From the NCBI GenBank assembly GCA_965207475.1, contig OZ242278.1:992001-1056000 (forward strand): a stretch of DNA of 64,000 nt, given 5' to 3'. How positions within the stretch are numbered: the first letter of the stretch is position 1; each line of letters opens with the position of its first letter. Below the pieces are notes generated by a model, which ran no database searches, had not been told where the DNA came from, and saw only the letters and a list, made by a program, of their open reading frames with translations. The translations under genes and the position numbers were made by a program. Shown piece after piece: positions 18,461 to 28,302 of the stretch. Source of the DNA: WTFY01 sp011523795. GTDB lineage: Bacteria > Pseudomonadota > Gammaproteobacteria > UBA4575.

Positions 18461-20464
18461 ATGACCATTCATCATCTGCCGGTTACCCTGGGTGTTTTAG
18501 GCCTAATCATTGCATTTTTGATTTACCAGATGATCCTGCGCTATCCCCAAGGAAGCAGTAAGGTCGTCGAAATATCAGATGCAATCCATGCAGGCGCCAT
18601 GACCTTCATGCGGCGTGAATATTCCATACTGTTTGTATTTGCAGCACTGGTAACCATTGCAATCTGGATTTCAGATTTGGGACAGAATACGGCTATCGCA
18701 TTCATTGTAGGTGCATTGTGTTCTTCCGCAGCCGGCTATATCGGGATGTACACTGCCACCCGTGCCAATGTTAGAACTACTGTAGCAGCACATGAAAAAG
18801 GCAGGGACGTAGCACTCAATGTTGCCTTTATGGGGGGTTCCATTATGGGACTCACCATTGCAGCCATGGGCCTGCTGGGACTTGGTGCCCTATACCTTGC
18901 CTTCGGGCGTAACCCTGAAACTGCCAATGTCATTCACGGTTTTGGCATGGGCGCATCTTGTGTTGCACTCTTTTCGAGGGTAGGAGGAGGAATCTATACC
19001 AAAAGTGCAGATGTGGGCGCTGACCTGGTGGGCAAAATTGAAGCTGGTATCCCGGAAGATGATCCACGCAACCCGGGCGTCATAGCTGACAATGTCGGAG
19101 ACAATGTTGGGGACGTGGCCGGCATGGGATCGGATATCTTTGAGTCCTACTGTGGTTCGATCATAGCCACTATTGCAATATCCTCCACTTTGGGGCCGGC
19201 CATAATCAAGGAACTGGGCGAAAGACAGAACCTGATGTTTTTACCCCTGGGCCTTGCTTCAGTCGGAATTGTCTGTTCCATCCTTGGAATACTTCTCGTT
19301 AAAACTGCGTCACGAAAATCACCTGCCACAGCCTTGCGAATCGGAACATTCTCGGCTGCAGTTCTGTTTATTGCCGCAGCCTATCTGGTGATTCACCTGT
19401 TAGAAATCAATACTGGCGTGTGGGCTGCGGTACTTGCCGGTGCGATCGGTGGCATTATCATAGGCCTGGTTACCGAGTACTACACGGGAGGCAAACCTGT
19501 AAGAAAAATCGCCAAAGATGGAGAAACAGGTCCAGCAACCGTCATCATTGCAGGTTTGGCTGTGGGCACTCAGTCTGTCGTGATACCCATCTTGAGCTTG
19601 GCTGCAATCATCTTCTTTGCTAACCACTTTGCCAATTTGTACGGAGTGGGCATCGCAGCAGTAGGCATGCTGGCTACAGTCGGCATTACAATGGCGATCG
19701 ACGCCTATGGACCGGTAGCTGATAATGCCGGTGGTATAGCCGAGATGGCCGAACTCGGAGATGGCGTGCGCCAAATTACAGACGAGCTGGATGAAGTAGG
19801 CAATACTACTGCGGCAATTGGCAAAGGGTTTGCAATCGGTGCGGCAACCTTGGCAGCACTTGCAATAATCACTGCATTTCTTGCCGAAGTCAGTCATGGT
19901 AAAGAACCCATCAGCCTCGATCTGAGTGACCCAATGGTTCTCATCGGACTGTTTATTGGAGGGGTATTTCCTTTCATTGTGGCATCCTTAACCATCACTG
20001 CTGTCGGCGATGCTGCATTTGACATGATCAAGGAAATACGTAGACAGTTTAGCGAGATACCTGGCCTGCTGGAAGGCAGTGCCAAGCCAGATACAGTTCG
20101 CTGTGTGGATATAGCGACCACTGCAGCTCTAAAGCGCATGGTTGCACCAGGCTTGCTGGCGGTAATCGCCCCTGTTGTTGTCGGTTTTGGGTTTGGCGCA
20201 GAAACGCTGGGAGGAATGCTTGGGGGTGCACTACTGGGTTGCGTCCTGCTCGCTTTGACGATGACGACTGCAGGAGGCGCTTGGGATAATGCAAAAAAAT
20301 TCATCGAGAGAGGAAATCTTGGTGGCAAGGGCTCAGATGTTCACAAGGCTGTTGTAGTTGGTGACACAGTTGGCGACCCCCTCAAGGATACCTCGGGACC
20401 ATCCATGAATATCCTTATCAACGTTATGGCAATCGTGAGTTTAGTCATTGCACCGCTGCTGTAA
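18461..20464 (+). CDS. hppA: Membrane-bound ion-pumping pyrophosphatase
   Basis: Hydrolyses cytosolic PPi to pump H+ (or Na+) across the inner membrane. 667 residues with about 16 membrane segments. Seen: the substrate-binding DVGADLVGKIEAGIPEDDPRNP block, DNVGDNVGDVAGMGSDIFESY, a second DNAGGIAEM motif, and the C-terminal DTVGDPLKDTSGPS motif. At the K+-selectivity site it reads GNTTAAIGKG: Ala where K+-independent enzymes have Lys, which predicts a K+-dependent type. A GGGAG-like ribosome site precedes the ATG. Divergent from mrdA. Confidence 0.96.
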   Translation: MTIHHLPVTLGVLGLIIAFLIYQMILRYPQGSSKVVEISDAIHAGAMTFMRREYSILFVFAALVTIAIWISDLGQNTAIAFIVGALCSSAAGYIGMYTATRANVRTTVAAHEKGRDVALNVAFMGGSIMGLTIAAMGLLGLGALYLAFGRNPETANVIHGFGMGASCVALFSRVGGGIYTKSADVGADLVGKIEAGIPEDDPRNPGVIADNVGDNVGDVAGMGSDIFESYCGSIIATIAISSTLGPAIIKELGERQNLMFLPLGLASVGIVCSILGILLVKTASRKSPATALRIGTFSAAVLFIAAAYLVIHLLEINTGVWAAVLAGAIGGIIIGLVTEYYTGGKPVRKIAKDGETGPATVIIAGLAVGTQSVVIPILSLAAIIFFANHFANLYGVGIAAVGMLATVGITMAIDAYGPVADNAGGIAEMAELGDGVRQITDELDEVGNTTAAIGKGFAIGAATLAALAIITAFLAEVSHGKEPISLDLSDPMVLIGLFIGGVFPFIVASLTITAVGDAAFDMIKEIRRQFSEIPGLLEGSAKPDTVRCVDIATTAALKRMVAPGLLAVIAPVVVGFGFGAETLGGMLGGALLGCVLLALTMTTAGGAWDNAKKFIERGNLGGKGSDVHKAVVVGDTVGDPLKDTSGPSMNILINVMAIVSLVIAPLL

Positions 20465-20567
20465 AAGTCAACGGGAAACAATCGTTATGCGACCAGCATA
20501 TGTGATGTGCAGCCCTGAAAAACACACCCATGCTATCATCTGTGCCTGATCGAATTCGTAATCACTC

Positions 20568-22859
20568 ATGCCAAAACAACTTCTCAGCAAGCTGTTCATT
20601 TCAATCTTGGGGGTCATATGTCTTACTGCTTCGGCAACTGAATTGGAACATACTCAAAACAAAAGCCTGAATAGCCCACCGAACAACCAAGAATCTGCTC
20701 ACAAATCCTGTCCAACACCGCATCACCCTGCTGAGGCTTTACAGCCTGAACCAAAGGACGGGCCTGCAAGGTTAAGCGCAAACCGCGCTGACTTTGATGA
20801 AAACGGAGTTGCAACCCTGCAAGGGGCGGTGAAAGTGACACATGGGAGACAATCTGTAGATGCAAATCTTGTGCATTACAATGATAACGAAAAAGAATTA
20901 TATGCTAGTGGAGATGTGCGCATTGAGGATGACCGATTAATTCTAGAGAGCCAGGAAGCCCAGCTTAACCTTGATACAGGCTATTTCACGTCAAACTCAA
21001 CTACCTACCAGTTGAAATCCTTGCATGCTCGTGGCAGGGCTGACAGCATTGAGCGACTTTCTGACAATCTCGTCAATATGAAAAATACAACCTACACCAC
21101 ATGTGAAAAGGGAAACGACTCATGGGTGATTTCGGCTAGCAAACTTGAACTGGATAACCGCTCGGGAGACGGGACAGGAAAAGATATCCTAGTCAAGTTT
21201 AAAGGTATCCCTGTTTTCTATACCCCGTGGATAAGATTTCCGATTGACGACAATCGTAAATCGGGTTTTCTGCCCCCCAAACTCAGTAACTCGAGTGACT
21301 CTGGCCTGGAATTGGACATGCCATGGTATTGGAACATGGCACCGAACCGGGATGCTGTTCTGGGGTCCCGCCTGCTGACAGATCGTGGGATACAGTTGAA
21401 ATCAAGATTTCGCAATTTGAGCCGCAAGGGACTGAGTGAAGTAGGTCTGGAGTACTTGGACGACAGTGAGTCCAATGATGACCGCTATTTAACCCTGCTG
21501 AAGCATCAGGGCTTCCTTACACCCGAGACTGAAATCGACATACTGTACAATAGGGTTTCTGATGAAAGCTATTTTGAGGACTTGGGTAAGGCCTTGGGAC
21601 TCAGCAGCACCCATTTTATAGAGCAATATGGGCGATTGACCCACCACACCCCTCATTGGATATTCTCTGGACACCTGCAGAGTTTTCAGTCAGTAGACCC
21701 AAGCCTGCCGAATACCGACAAACCTTTCAAGCGCCTCCCGCAATTGAAACTGGACGGGAACTATCCGAGCATCTTGGGTGGACTCCATATCAGTTCTGAG
21801 GGGGAGTGGGTACGCTTCCAGCATGATGACAAGATTGACGGAGAGCGGCTTCATCTGGGCATACGAGTCGAACACCCCTTTGAAAGCAAGTCGTATTTTG
21901 TCCGCCCCGGTATGCGCCTGACTCATACGCGGTATGATTTGAACAGAAACGACGGACTTGACGACGAACCCACTCGAAGCTTACCCAGTGCCTACCTGGA
22001 TGCCGGACTGCTTTTTGAAAGAGTTCTTAAACGGTCTGGAAATATTCAGACTCTCGAACCTCGATTGTATTACCTGCACACTCCTTATCGCGATCAATCC
22101 GATTTACCTGTCTTTGACACGGCAGAATTCGAATTCGAATTCGAACAGCTCTTCCGTGACAGTCGTTTCAGTGGCCATGATCGCTATGATGAGGCAGATC
22201 ACTTGAGCGTTGGACTGACCTCGCGAATCATCGATCTGAAAAGTGGCAATGAAAAAATCCAGGCTAACCTGGGTCGCATCTTTTACTTCAGGGATCGAAA
22301 ATCAGGATTGCCGGGCAGGCTTCCTGAACGAGAACAATCTTCCGAGTTCGCTGCAGAACTCAGGATAGGACTGACCGATCGCTGGAAAGCGATTGCATCA
22401 ACCTTGCTGGATACACACGATGATCATACTGAAAAAAGTTCGCTGCACTTTCAGTATCGAGGAGACAACAAGTTGATACTCAATCTGGCCTATCGCTACC
22501 GGCACAAGGATCTAGAGCCTGTAGAACTTGCAACGGGCAGGCGTAGAAGCCTTGAACAATCTGACTTCTCCATGATACTGCCTATCAATGAGAACTGGCG
22601 TACCGCAATGCGCTGGAACTATGACCTGGAAGAGAAACGTAACTTAGAACTCCTCGCTGGAATTGAGTACGAAACCTGCTGTTGGAAGCTGCGCCTAGCG
22701 GGGCGGCGCTACAGCCAAAACACAGATGAGGATTATAATAACAGCATAGAAATGCAACTCGTCCTTAAGGGCCTGGGACAGATAGGCGCACCTCTAGGTG
22801 AGCTACTTGAACGTGGTGTGCGCGGATATGATGACAGGGACAGCGAAAACCTTTTCTGA
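20568..22859 (+). CDS. lptD: LPS-assembly protein LptD
   Basis: Outer-membrane beta barrel that inserts lipopolysaccharide into the outer leaflet. 763 residues. A signal peptide (residues 1-22, SILGVICLTASA) is followed by a Cys- and Pro-rich linker (KSCPTPHHP), an OstA/LptA-like jellyroll (about residues 65-170, with GAVKVTHG and ASGDVRIED), and a barrel domain with RFPIDDNRKSGFLPP and C-terminal YETCCWKLRLAGRRY. The CC pair plus upstream Cys residues are the expected disulfide partners. Followed by surA, its chaperone, 36 bp later. Confidence 0.96.
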   Translation: MPKQLLSKLFISILGVICLTASATELEHTQNKSLNSPPNNQESAHKSCPTPHHPAEALQPEPKDGPARLSANRADFDENGVATLQGAVKVTHGRQSVDANLVHYNDNEKELYASGDVRIEDDRLILESQEAQLNLDTGYFTSNSTTYQLKSLHARGRADSIERLSDNLVNMKNTTYTTCEKGNDSWVISASKLELDNRSGDGTGKDILVKFKGIPVFYTPWIRFPIDDNRKSGFLPPKLSNSSDSGLELDMPWYWNMAPNRDAVLGSRLLTDRGIQLKSRFRNLSRKGLSEVGLEYLDDSESNDDRYLTLLKHQGFLTPETEIDILYNRVSDESYFEDLGKALGLSSTHFIEQYGRLTHHTPHWIFSGHLQSFQSVDPSLPNTDKPFKRLPQLKLDGNYPSILGGLHISSEGEWVRFQHDDKIDGERLHLGIRVEHPFESKSYFVRPGMRLTHTRYDLNRNDGLDDEPTRSLPSAYLDAGLLFERVLKRSGNIQTLEPRLYYLHTPYRDQSDLPVFDTAEFEFEFEQLFRDSRFSGHDRYDEADHLSVGLTSRIIDLKSGNEKIQANLGRIFYFRDRKSGLPGRLPEREQSSEFAAELRIGLTDRWKAIASTLLDTHDDHTEKSSLHFQYRGDNKLILNLAYRYRHKDLEPVELATGRRRSLEQSDFSMILPINENWRTAMRWNYDLEEKRNLELLAGIEYETCCWKLRLAGRRYSQNTDEDYNNSIEMQLVLKGLGQIGAPLGELLERGVRGYDDRDSENLF

Positions 22860-22895
22860 CCAGCCTGCTTGCGTCATGTGACCGGTAACCGCCGG

Positions 22896-24179
22896 ATGAA
22901 ACAATTTCAGTACATACTATGGGTTATATTGCTTTTCAACAGCAGTGTTGCAATTGCGCTTGACCGTATTGCGGCAGTTGTTGAGGATGACATTATCATG
23001 GAAAGTGAATTGTCGCAGCGCATACAGATATTGATGCAGCAATTCAATCAAAACCGTGGAGCCTTGCCACCTGATGATGTCTTGATCGAGCAAGTGCTGC
23101 AGCGTTTGATCGTAGAACGCCTTCAACTACAGCTTGCCGAACGCAGGGGAATTCGAATCGATGTCCTGAGTCTCGATCAGGCTATGCGTAATTTAGCCAA
23201 GCGTAACAACATGAGCCTAGAGCAGTTTCGTAATGTACTGCTGCAACAGGGATTGGACTATGTGGCATTCAGAAACCAAGTACGGGACGAGATGATCCTG
23301 GAACAACTGCGTCAACGTGTCATTGATCAAAATATTCAGGTCTCTGACAGCGAAGTTGATGAACTGATAGCCCGGGCAAACAAAGACTTGCTAAAAAAAC
23401 AGTATGAATATCATATCGCTCACATACTTATTGCCGTGCCAGAGGGTCCGAAGCCTGAAGAAATCAAAAACGCTGCAGATCGTTCTGCTGTCGTATATGA
23501 ACGAGCAATCTCCGGGGGTAACTTCACACAGCTCGCCATAGCGGCATCAGATGCCCAAGACGCCTTGCAAGGTGGCGACCTAGGATGGCGTGACAGAGCA
23601 CAATTGCCGCAGATCTTTTTGCAGCAATTAGACCAGATGTCGCCCGGAGACATAAGTAAAATTGCACAGAGTCCCGCAGGATTCCACATATTCAAGCTCA
23701 TCGACAAACGCGGAGTACAAGACACTATCGTCAATCAGGTGCTGTTACGTCATATCCTGATCCGAACCAATGCAATGCTCTCTGACGCGGCAGCGGAAAA
23801 AAAACTGAAAGACATCAAATCCAGAATCAAAAACGGAGAAGAATTTGGTGAACTTGCAAGAGAATTTTCCGAAGATCATGGCAGTGCAATTAACGATGGT
23901 CACCTAGATTGGTCAGTGTCTGGTAATTTCGTGCCAAAGTTTCAGGAAGTTGTGGACAGCCTTGAGGTAGACCAGATTAGCGAGCCATTCCGCACCCAGT
24001 ATGGTTGGCACATCGTGCAGCTTTTAGGCAAGCGAAGACATGATAATACCCAAGAGGCCATGCGTGCCAAGGCCCGTGAACAAATCAGGCAAAGAAAAAT
24101 AGAAGAAGAAACCGAATTGTGGCTAAGACAGCTTCGTGATGAAAGCTACGTAGAAATTCGCATGCACTCTTCTTACTGA
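22896..24179 (+). CDS. surA: Periplasmic chaperone and prolyl isomerase SurA
   Basis: Escorts outer-membrane proteins such as LptD through the periplasm. 427 residues from the ATG at 22896; the open frame extends to a TTG at 22869, but the ATG begins a clean signal peptide (FQYILWVILLFNSSVAIA). The N-terminal chaperone domain opens LDRIAAVVEDDIIMESEL. Two parvulin domains are present: the first near residues 170-270 (HIAHILIAVPEG), the second near 285-385 (VLLRHILIRTN, and a YGWHIVQLL end). Likely cotranscribed with lptD and pdxA. Confidence 0.96.
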   Translation: MKQFQYILWVILLFNSSVAIALDRIAAVVEDDIIMESELSQRIQILMQQFNQNRGALPPDDVLIEQVLQRLIVERLQLQLAERRGIRIDVLSLDQAMRNLAKRNNMSLEQFRNVLLQQGLDYVAFRNQVRDEMILEQLRQRVIDQNIQVSDSEVDELIARANKDLLKKQYEYHIAHILIAVPEGPKPEEIKNAADRSAVVYERAISGGNFTQLAIAASDAQDALQGGDLGWRDRAQLPQIFLQQLDQMSPGDISKIAQSPAGFHIFKLIDKRGVQDTIVNQVLLRHILIRTNAMLSDAAAEKKLKDIKSRIKNGEEFGELAREFSEDHGSAINDGHLDWSVSGNFVPKFQEVVDSLEVDQISEPFRTQYGWHIVQLLGKRRHDNTQEAMRAKAREQIRQRKIEEETELWLRQLRDESYVEIRMHSSY

Positions 24180-24215
24180 GTTCAGCCCCAGATTTCATTA
24201 TTTACCTTTAGCACT

Positions 24216-25289
24216 ATGCAACCGCCCATCCGAATCGCCATTACACCGGGTGAACCAGCCGGAATTGGCCCGGAGCTAGTTCTCAAACTTGCACAGCAGA
24301 ACCTCTCTTTCGAGCCAGTAGCAATAGTCGATAGACAATTGCTGACCAGTTTGGCACGACAACTAAACATCGAAACCGCAATTACCCTCTTTAGCCCAAA
24401 CGACAAGTATGTATCTCACAAACCCGGACAACTCAGGGTAGTCGATATCCCAGTTCCTAATCAGGTGACCTTGGGTGAGCCTGACAACAGAAACTCGAGG
24501 TACGTTATTGATACTCTGAAAACAGCCATCGACCTTGTGCAAAGAGGAATATGTCAAGCCCTGACAACAGGACCTGTTCAAAAAAGTATCATCAATCAGG
24601 CAGGAATCTCTTTTACTGGCCATACAGAATTCATTGCTGAAATTACTGGCGGAAACCCGGTCATGATGCTGAGCAACGAGGCAGGTCTTACTGAACCGGC
24701 TCAATTACTGCGCATTGCATTTGTAACCACTCACATTGCAGTTACAGATATCCCTGCCTGGATTACAGCTCAACGTATAGAAAATGTATTGCAGGTTTTA
24801 CACGGGGACTTGAATCGGCTCTTTGGTATCCGTGACCCCCGCATAAGCGTGTGTGGGCTGAATCCTCATGCTGGAGAAAACGGGTACCTGGGGTCAGAGG
24901 AAAAGGAGATAATTGCACCATGCCTTGAAAGGCTGCGTAAACAGGGAATGAAACTGGTAGGTCCACTGCCAGCTGATACAGCGTTTGTTCAGAAAAACCT
25001 CCGCAGTACAGATGCCGTACTGGCAATGTATCACGACCAAGGTCTGCCCGTGATCAAGTTCAGCAATTTTGGCGGTGTCGTGAATCTAACGCTTGGCCTG
25101 CCCATCATACGTACATCTGTTGACCATGGTACTGCCCTAGATATTTCAGGACGAGGTGTAGCCAATGTACACAGTCTTCACAATGCAGCATCCCTGGCAG
25201 AAAAACTTGCGGTCAAACTGCCTTGGGGAAAAGCTAATCAATTAGAGCCAACTGGTTCGGAAGCAGATTCTACCGTGTTGACGCATTGA
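24216..25289 (+). CDS. pdxA: 4-hydroxythreonine-4-phosphate dehydrogenase (PdxA)
   Basis: NAD-dependent step of pyridoxal phosphate synthesis. 357 residues, slightly longer than the usual 330 because of a C-terminal extension. Seen: ITPGEPAGIGPEL at the N-terminus, TTGPVQKSIINQAGISFTGH with a metal-binding His, AMYHDQGLPVIK with the second metal His, and VDHGTALDISGRGVA. Follows surA by 36 bp. The surA-pdxA-rsmA order is normal; here an extra gene separates pdxA from rsmA. Confidence 0.95.
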   Translation: MQPPIRIAITPGEPAGIGPELVLKLAQQNLSFEPVAIVDRQLLTSLARQLNIETAITLFSPNDKYVSHKPGQLRVVDIPVPNQVTLGEPDNRNSRYVIDTLKTAIDLVQRGICQALTTGPVQKSIINQAGISFTGHTEFIAEITGGNPVMMLSNEAGLTEPAQLLRIAFVTTHIAVTDIPAWITAQRIENVLQVLHGDLNRLFGIRDPRISVCGLNPHAGENGYLGSEEKEIIAPCLERLRKQGMKLVGPLPADTAFVQKNLRSTDAVLAMYHDQGLPVIKFSNFGGVVNLTLGLPIIRTSVDHGTALDISGRGVANVHSLHNAASLAEKLAVKLPWGKANQLEPTGSEADSTVLTH

Positions 25290-25335
25290 ATGATTCAATG
25301 TGCGTGACAACAGTGCTCCAGACTTCACACAGAAA

Positions 25336-25908
25336 ATGAATTTGAACAGGAAATATTTGCTGGCAACCACACTGATAATATTCTTTTTCAGTTCGAATGT
25401 GTTCGCTGTCGATATGAATCGCTCAATCAAAATTTCAGGCAACGAGAAGTTTGAATTGCTGCACGATGATGGTATTGCCTTCAAATTCAGGCCCCTGCCC
25501 GGACATGCTGGCGCAATGGAGACCACAAGAAATGCATCGTCACTCGGAGTAGCATACCTCGGTCAACTGAAACTCAGAAATAACACAACTGCACTCTCCG
25601 CATTACGTTCCATTGCAAACCAGATAGGAAATAACCTGAACTTGAGGTTCGCAGTAGTTATAGATTCAAGTACCTCTGAAGCCCTCAAGACAAGCCAGCA
25701 GTTACTGCTCTATCATCCAGATATTGTTATCACGCTTACTCTTCTGAGTCCTGTTGAACAGGGTCATTATGAGCTTGTTTGTACATACGCTCTCCGTAAA
25801 TCACAGGCCATGAACCCAGACAGCGATAATCGTCTAAAACCTGCGCCTACCCTGTCGAGTGAAGATACTCGGGCTCCAAACATACCTGACGTGCATGAAT
25901 TCAATTAA
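25336..25908 (+). CDS. Unrecognised exported protein between pdxA and rsmA
   Basis: I do not recognise this protein. 190 residues from the ATG at 25336, chosen because it begins a signal peptide (basic NLNRK, then LLATTLIIFFFSSNVFA). The frame could also open at 25300. The mature part contains repeated hydrophobic-strand patterns (FAVVID near residue 113; VITLTLLSP) and a C-terminal Pro- and Asp-rich tail. No lipobox, catalytic motif or repeat is seen. It lies 46 bp after pdxA and 127 bp before rsmA on the same strand, so it may share the transcript. Confidence 0.75.
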   Translation: MNLNRKYLLATTLIIFFFSSNVFAVDMNRSIKISGNEKFELLHDDGIAFKFRPLPGHAGAMETTRNASSLGVAYLGQLKLRNNTTALSALRSIANQIGNNLNLRFAVVIDSSTSEALKTSQQLLLYHPDIVITLTLLSPVEQGHYELVCTYALRKSQAMNPDSDNRLKPAPTLSSEDTRAPNIPDVHEFN

Positions 25909-26035
25909 AGCTGGATTGCATAAAATCAAGTCAGGCATTTTGATAAAAGTGCGAATCAATGATTCTGCTGGCAGTATCAAGCACTCTTTAGCCAGCATTT
26001 TCGTGACATAGACTGCTATCCACCGAGAATCAGCA

Positions 26036-26815
26036 GTGACCATCAAGCCCAGCAAACATCTTGGACAACATTTCCTGAAAGACGAAAATATAATTAGTGA
26101 CATGGTACGAGCCATAGACCCGGAACCAGGACAAAACATATTTGAAATAGGGTCCGGGCTTGGAGCGCTTACACTTCCTGTATTAAGGAAAGCTGGTACC
26201 ATGCATGCAATTGAAATTGACACAAGGCTTGCTGAAGAATTGCTCAAGAAATCTATTCAAGCCGGTACTTTGACCCTGTACCAGGGCGATGTTTTGGACT
26301 TCGACTTTAATCGAGTTGCCAATACAACCCGGAATGTCCGTCTGATAGGAAATTTACCCTACAATATCTCGACACCACTGTTGTTCTATCTGCAGCGATT
26401 TTTCGGTCTCATTGCTGACATGCACTTCATGCTACAGAAAGAAGTGGTTGATCGCATCATTGCCTTGCCAAAAACTTCCGCATACAGCCGGCTCAGTATT
26501 ACTTTACAAAGCTTGTACAAAGTGGAAAGCCTGTTTGACATCGCACCCCAAATGTTCTCGCCGGCTCCCAAGGTAAGCTCAAGCTTCATGCGCCTGCAGC
26601 CAAGATCCGATTACATCGAACAAATTCACAATCAGGCATTATTCCGCAAACTGGTAGAGACCGCCTTTCAGCAACGGCGCAAAACCATCAAGAACAGCTT
26701 GGTGAACATGGTCACAGATTCTCAGCTCAGACAAGCTGCCATAGACCCGAAACAACGTCCGCAAGAAATCTCTGTACAGCAATACATAAATCTTGCCAAC
26801 CAACTCTCTGAATGA
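26036..26815 (+). CDS. rsmA: 16S rRNA dimethyladenosine transferase (RsmA/KsgA)
   Basis: Dimethylates the two adjacent adenines in the 3' terminal helix of 16S rRNA. 259 residues. Seen: HLGQHFLKDENII, the SAM-binding IFEIGSGLGALTLPVL, and the catalytic NLPYNIS motif. The start is a GTG at 26036, with no upstream ATG in frame. Followed by apaG, then apaH, in the standard gammaproteobacterial order. Confidence 0.95.
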   Translation: MTIKPSKHLGQHFLKDENIISDMVRAIDPEPGQNIFEIGSGLGALTLPVLRKAGTMHAIEIDTRLAEELLKKSIQAGTLTLYQGDVLDFDFNRVANTTRNVRLIGNLPYNISTPLLFYLQRFFGLIADMHFMLQKEVVDRIIALPKTSAYSRLSITLQSLYKVESLFDIAPQMFSPAPKVSSSFMRLQPRSDYIEQIHNQALFRKLVETAFQQRRKTIKNSLVNMVTDSQLRQAAIDPKQRPQEISVQQYINLANQLSE

Positions 26816-26849
26816 TATTTTTTCTGCATCAGAAGTCAGTATCAGTAGT

Positions 26850-27227
26850 GTGAGCAAATCAGAAGTTCATAACATCGACGTAAGCGTGGATAGCGCATTT
26901 GTCGAAGCTGATGAAGGACAAAACCGCTTCATATTTTCATACACTGTAACCATACATAATGCCGGGCTGGTACCTGCCAGACTGATGACACGTCACTGGA
27001 TCATTACGGACTCTAATGGCAAGATCCGGGAAGTAAAAGGTGAGGGAGTGGTTGGTGAGCAGCCCTACTTGCGCCCTGGCGAGTCATTTCAGTACACCAG
27101 CGGAACGATGCTTGAAACACCGGCTGGTATCATGCACGGTAGTTATCAAATGATTACAGATGACGGAACGAAATTTGATGCTCCGATCAGCTCTTTTATC
27201 CTGGCAGCACCCCGGGTTTTGCATTAG
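26850..27227 (+). CDS. apaG: ApaG protein (DUF525)
   Basis: Small immunoglobulin-like beta-sandwich protein of unsettled function, always near apaH or rsmA. 125 residues from the GTG at 26850, which matches the usual family length and gives the family N-terminus (an I-D-V-S-V pattern then FSYTVTIHNAG). The frame opens earlier, at a TTG (26793) inside rsmA, but that adds atypical sequence. Seen: ARLMTRHWIITDSNGK, GEGVVGEQPYLRPGESFQYTSG and GSYQMITDDG. Confidence 0.92.
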   Translation: MSKSEVHNIDVSVDSAFVEADEGQNRFIFSYTVTIHNAGLVPARLMTRHWIITDSNGKIREVKGEGVVGEQPYLRPGESFQYTSGTMLETPAGIMHGSYQMITDDGTKFDAPISSFILAAPRVLH

Positions 27228-27369
27228 GTTCATGATTTTTACAGATTTAGTGTGATTTCACACATCGTACTTGACCTGCACAATACAAAGTGAGCCTTTT
27301 CTTGCTATCACAAGCAGTTTAGTCGACAAACTGTCCGATACCTTGATGTAGGAAAACTAAGTTACGGGA

Positions 27370-28236
27370 ATGTCAATTTACGCAATCGGCGATGTACAGG
27401 GCTGCTTTGATGAGTTAATGGCCCTGGTCGAAAAAATCTCATTTAACCCCAAGTCAGACAAGCTATGGTTTGTAGGCGATTTGGTGAATAGGGGCCCCAA
27501 GTCACTTGAAACCTTACGCTGGGTAAAGTCGCTTGGCGAACATGCAACTACCGTACTAGGTAATCACGACCTTCATCTCTTGGCAGCACACGCAAAAGTA
27601 AAACCGGTTTCTGAATCCAGCAGTCTTGCACCTACACTTCGGGCCAGTGATGCAGATGAACTCCTTGACTGGTTAAGATATCGCCCACTTGTACATTACG
27701 ATGCCGAGATAAAAACCGCCATGATACATGCGGGGCTCGTCCCCCAGTGGAACATAGAAAATGCATTAGCCTGTGCGAAAGAGGTGGAAGATATTCTGCG
27801 CTCTGAGAATTACATAGATTTTCTGAAAAACATGTATGGCAATGCACCTGATAGCTGGAATGACAGCTTGAGCGGATGGGGCCGATTGCGCGTGATCACC
27901 AATTCGTTCACTAGGCTGCGTTACTGTGACCAGTATGGTGTAATGAGCCTGACGGATAAAGGCCCCATAGGCACACAAAACCAGGGGATGTTACCCTGGT
28001 TTGAAATCAGTTCAAGAAAAAGCAAAAACACCAAAATTGTATTTGGACACTGGTCTGCATTAGGCTATCTGGAAAAAAACAATGTTATTGCTACTGACAC
28101 CGGGTGCCTCTGGGGAGGTTCACTAACTGCAGTCAGTATTGATGAAACTCCAGTCAGGAAATTCCAAGTCAAATGCAAGGCCAAACGGGCCATCCCCACA
28201 GACATACCCTTCGAAGGCCTGGCAAACAAACATTAA
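27370..28236 (+). CDS. apaH: Diadenosine tetraphosphatase, symmetrical (ApaH)
   Basis: Splits Ap4A and related cap-like dinucleotides. 288 residues of the calcineurin-like phosphoesterase fold. Seen: metal-ligand blocks IGDVQGCFDEL (residues 6-16), GDLVNRGPKSLE, LGNHDLHLLA and, near residue 226, VFGHWSALG. Ends the rsmA-apaG-apaH set; 142 bp separate it from apaG. Converges with folA. Confidence 0.95.
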   Translation: MSIYAIGDVQGCFDELMALVEKISFNPKSDKLWFVGDLVNRGPKSLETLRWVKSLGEHATTVLGNHDLHLLAAHAKVKPVSESSSLAPTLRASDADELLDWLRYRPLVHYDAEIKTAMIHAGLVPQWNIENALACAKEVEDILRSENYIDFLKNMYGNAPDSWNDSLSGWGRLRVITNSFTRLRYCDQYGVMSLTDKGPIGTQNQGMLPWFEISSRKSKNTKIVFGHWSALGYLEKNNVIATDTGCLWGGSLTAVSIDETPVRKFQVKCKAKRAIPTDIPFEGLANKH

Positions 28237-28302
28237 TCATTACGGCATACTGCAGCCTCCTATTTCAAGGGCATTGTCAAAGTCACAGATTGAGGTTGAC
28301 TG

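Noticed and set aside
19400..19897. Cys-rich 165-residue minus-strand frame inside hppA
   Set aside because: hppA is certain by its motifs; the antisense frame is a by-product of its codon pattern.
27253..27266. GTGTGATTTCACAC as a CRP site upstream of apaH
   Set aside because: The TGTGA/TCACA halves are only 2 bp apart, not the 6 needed for CRP.
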